A program made the position numbers and the translations under genes. The notes under the pieces are model-generated. The model was not told the origin of the DNA, ran no database searches, and saw only the letters and a list, made by a program, of their open reading frames with translations. Positions 19,105-19,590 of a stretch of 19,590 nucleotides of DNA are shown piece by piece. Positions within the stretch are counted from its first letter, which is position 1. The number at the start of each line of letters is the position of its first letter. Where the stretch lies: NCBI GenBank assembly GCA_905215145.1, contig CAJMOW010000011.1:1-19590 (forward strand), read 5' to 3'. This DNA comes from an uncultured bacterium (GTDB lineage: Bacteria > Bacillota_I > Bacilli_A > RF39 > UBA660).

Positions 19105-19590
19105 TACTATTTTTATCTCCGTCGAGATTGGTATAGTTACCTCCACTATTACGTGTAAGATCAACCACGACCTAATATCGTCATATTAGGATTTTTACTA
19201 TATGCACCTCCTTCTCGCCCATATGCCTAAGTCCTATTAGACAAACTGATTGTTAGCTATGGGTAAATTTCGTTCCTATTGAAGAAGGTTTGGATAATTA
19301 GCCGACGCTCCATACTTCGTGTATGAATTCACGCTATCCTGCAAAATCCTTGTATTACTACAAAGCTTTATCCTTAAAAAGCCGCTAGGTAGATCGACGC
19401 CTAATAAGTATTCACCTTCCTTTGCCCACTTTCTTAAGGACGTTAGGTTCCTAATTATACTCTTGAAAGTGGAAGAGTTTATTTAAAAAAGATAAACGAG
19501 CTCATTTAGTTCATAATGCAGTGTATTTCATAATGGTACCATCCTTACTATCATTATTTATCAGAATCTAGTATAAAGGGTCTACTGATT
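19105..19590 (-). rRNA. probable 16S rRNA 5'-domain piece, continues beyond the window
   Basis: Several 16S landmarks occur in order on the minus strand. At 19392-19403 there is TAGGCGTCGATC, then CCTAGC.GG, like E. coli TAGGCGACGATCCCTAGCTGG (about 265). At about 19315-19345 there is TGCAGGATAGCGTG...CATACACGAAG, like TGCAGCCATGCCGCGTGTATGAAG (about 390). At 19297-19304 there is CGGCTAAT, like CGGCTAAC (about 507). TAATAGGACTTA...TGGGCGAGAAG then resembles GTTAATCGGAATTACTGGGCGTAAAG. AAAATCC plus a perfect hairpin (CCTAATAT/ATATTAGG, 19171-19190) sits where helix 22 would be. The very conserved 530-loop bases are not found between these landmarks, which is odd. The 5' end lies outside the window. 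Confidence 0.62.

Noticed and set aside
1..19590. A mitochondrial genome
   Set aside because: Split rRNA, TGA as Trp, ATT starts and a D-armless tRNA fit, but HNH, ParB-like, SPFH, LicD and IspD-like genes and many phage-type small genes do not, and no respiratory or ribosomal-protein gene is seen.
1..19590. CRISPR array or insertion sequence
   Set aside because: No regularly spaced repeats, transposase motifs or terminal inverted repeats were found.

Overview
The window is very AT-rich, and every supported gene lies on the minus strand. It looks like part of a large phage or phage-like replicon, probably with a Bacteroidetes-type host. It packs many short hypothetical and membrane genes, twelve tRNA or tRNA-like genes, a tmRNA, an HNH endonuclease, a ParB-like protein, an SPFH/prohibitin-like protein and a nucleotidyltransferase pair (IspD-like plus LicD-like) for surface glycans. 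The Bacteroidetes hint is weak. It rests on one TTTG-N20-TATATTTG promoter match, few Shine-Dalgarno sites and familiar small-protein styles.

Two things stand out. First, UGA is read as tryptophan in some genes. The LicD-like gene has four in-frame TGA codons at expected Trp positions, including the PWDDDID active-site motif. Three small genes have one TGA each (16840-16926, 18892-18981, 12010-12174). Three other frames still appear to end at TGA, so the recoding may be partial. Three probable genes have no ATG and seem to start at ATT.

Second, the long non-coding islands carry ribosomal RNA sequence. The stretch at 8620-9170 contains the 23S GTPase-associated centre (30 of 35 bases identical to Bacillus 23S as I recall it) and an intact sarcin-ricin loop whose flanking helix is kept by different base pairs. 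Further islands resemble the 23S 5' end (11.9 kb), domain II (18.1-18.3 kb) and domain IV helix 71 (13.2 kb), and the 16S 5' domain (19.1-19.6 kb). If these hold, the window encodes divergent rRNAs in pieces that are out of order and separated by tRNAs and protein genes. That is known from some mitochondria but, to my knowledge, not from phages. The pieces other than 8620-9170 were aligned by eye from memory and are less certain.

Layout by region: 0-1.6 kb, small membrane, lipoprotein and enzyme-fragment genes. 1.6-2.9 kb, tRNA-Cys, HNH, tRNA-Ser, tRNA-Asn, a small Cys-rich gene, tRNA-Lys. 2.9-4.3 kb, an ATT-start gene, a structured island, two small genes, tRNA-Thr. 4.4-5.9 kb, the LicD-IspD pair. 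6.0-7.1 kb, small membrane genes and tRNA-Gln. 7.15-7.82 kb, tmRNA and an upstream island. 7.8-9.7 kb, small genes around the 23S core piece. 9.7-11.5 kb, an odd tRNA-Tyr, SPFH and membrane genes. 11.7-13.4 kb, a tRNA-like gene, two 23S-like islands and small genes. 13.4-15.4 kb, tRNA-Met, small phage genes and an island. 15.4-16.8 kb, ParB-like gene, possible methyltransferase-like gene and tRNA-Met/Ile. 16.8-19.6 kb, small genes, an island, two tRNA-Leu genes and the 16S-like island.

Together the rRNA pieces, tRNAs, tmRNA with its own tag, and altered code suggest an element that replaces or modifies a large share of its host's translation machinery. That is an inference from gene content.
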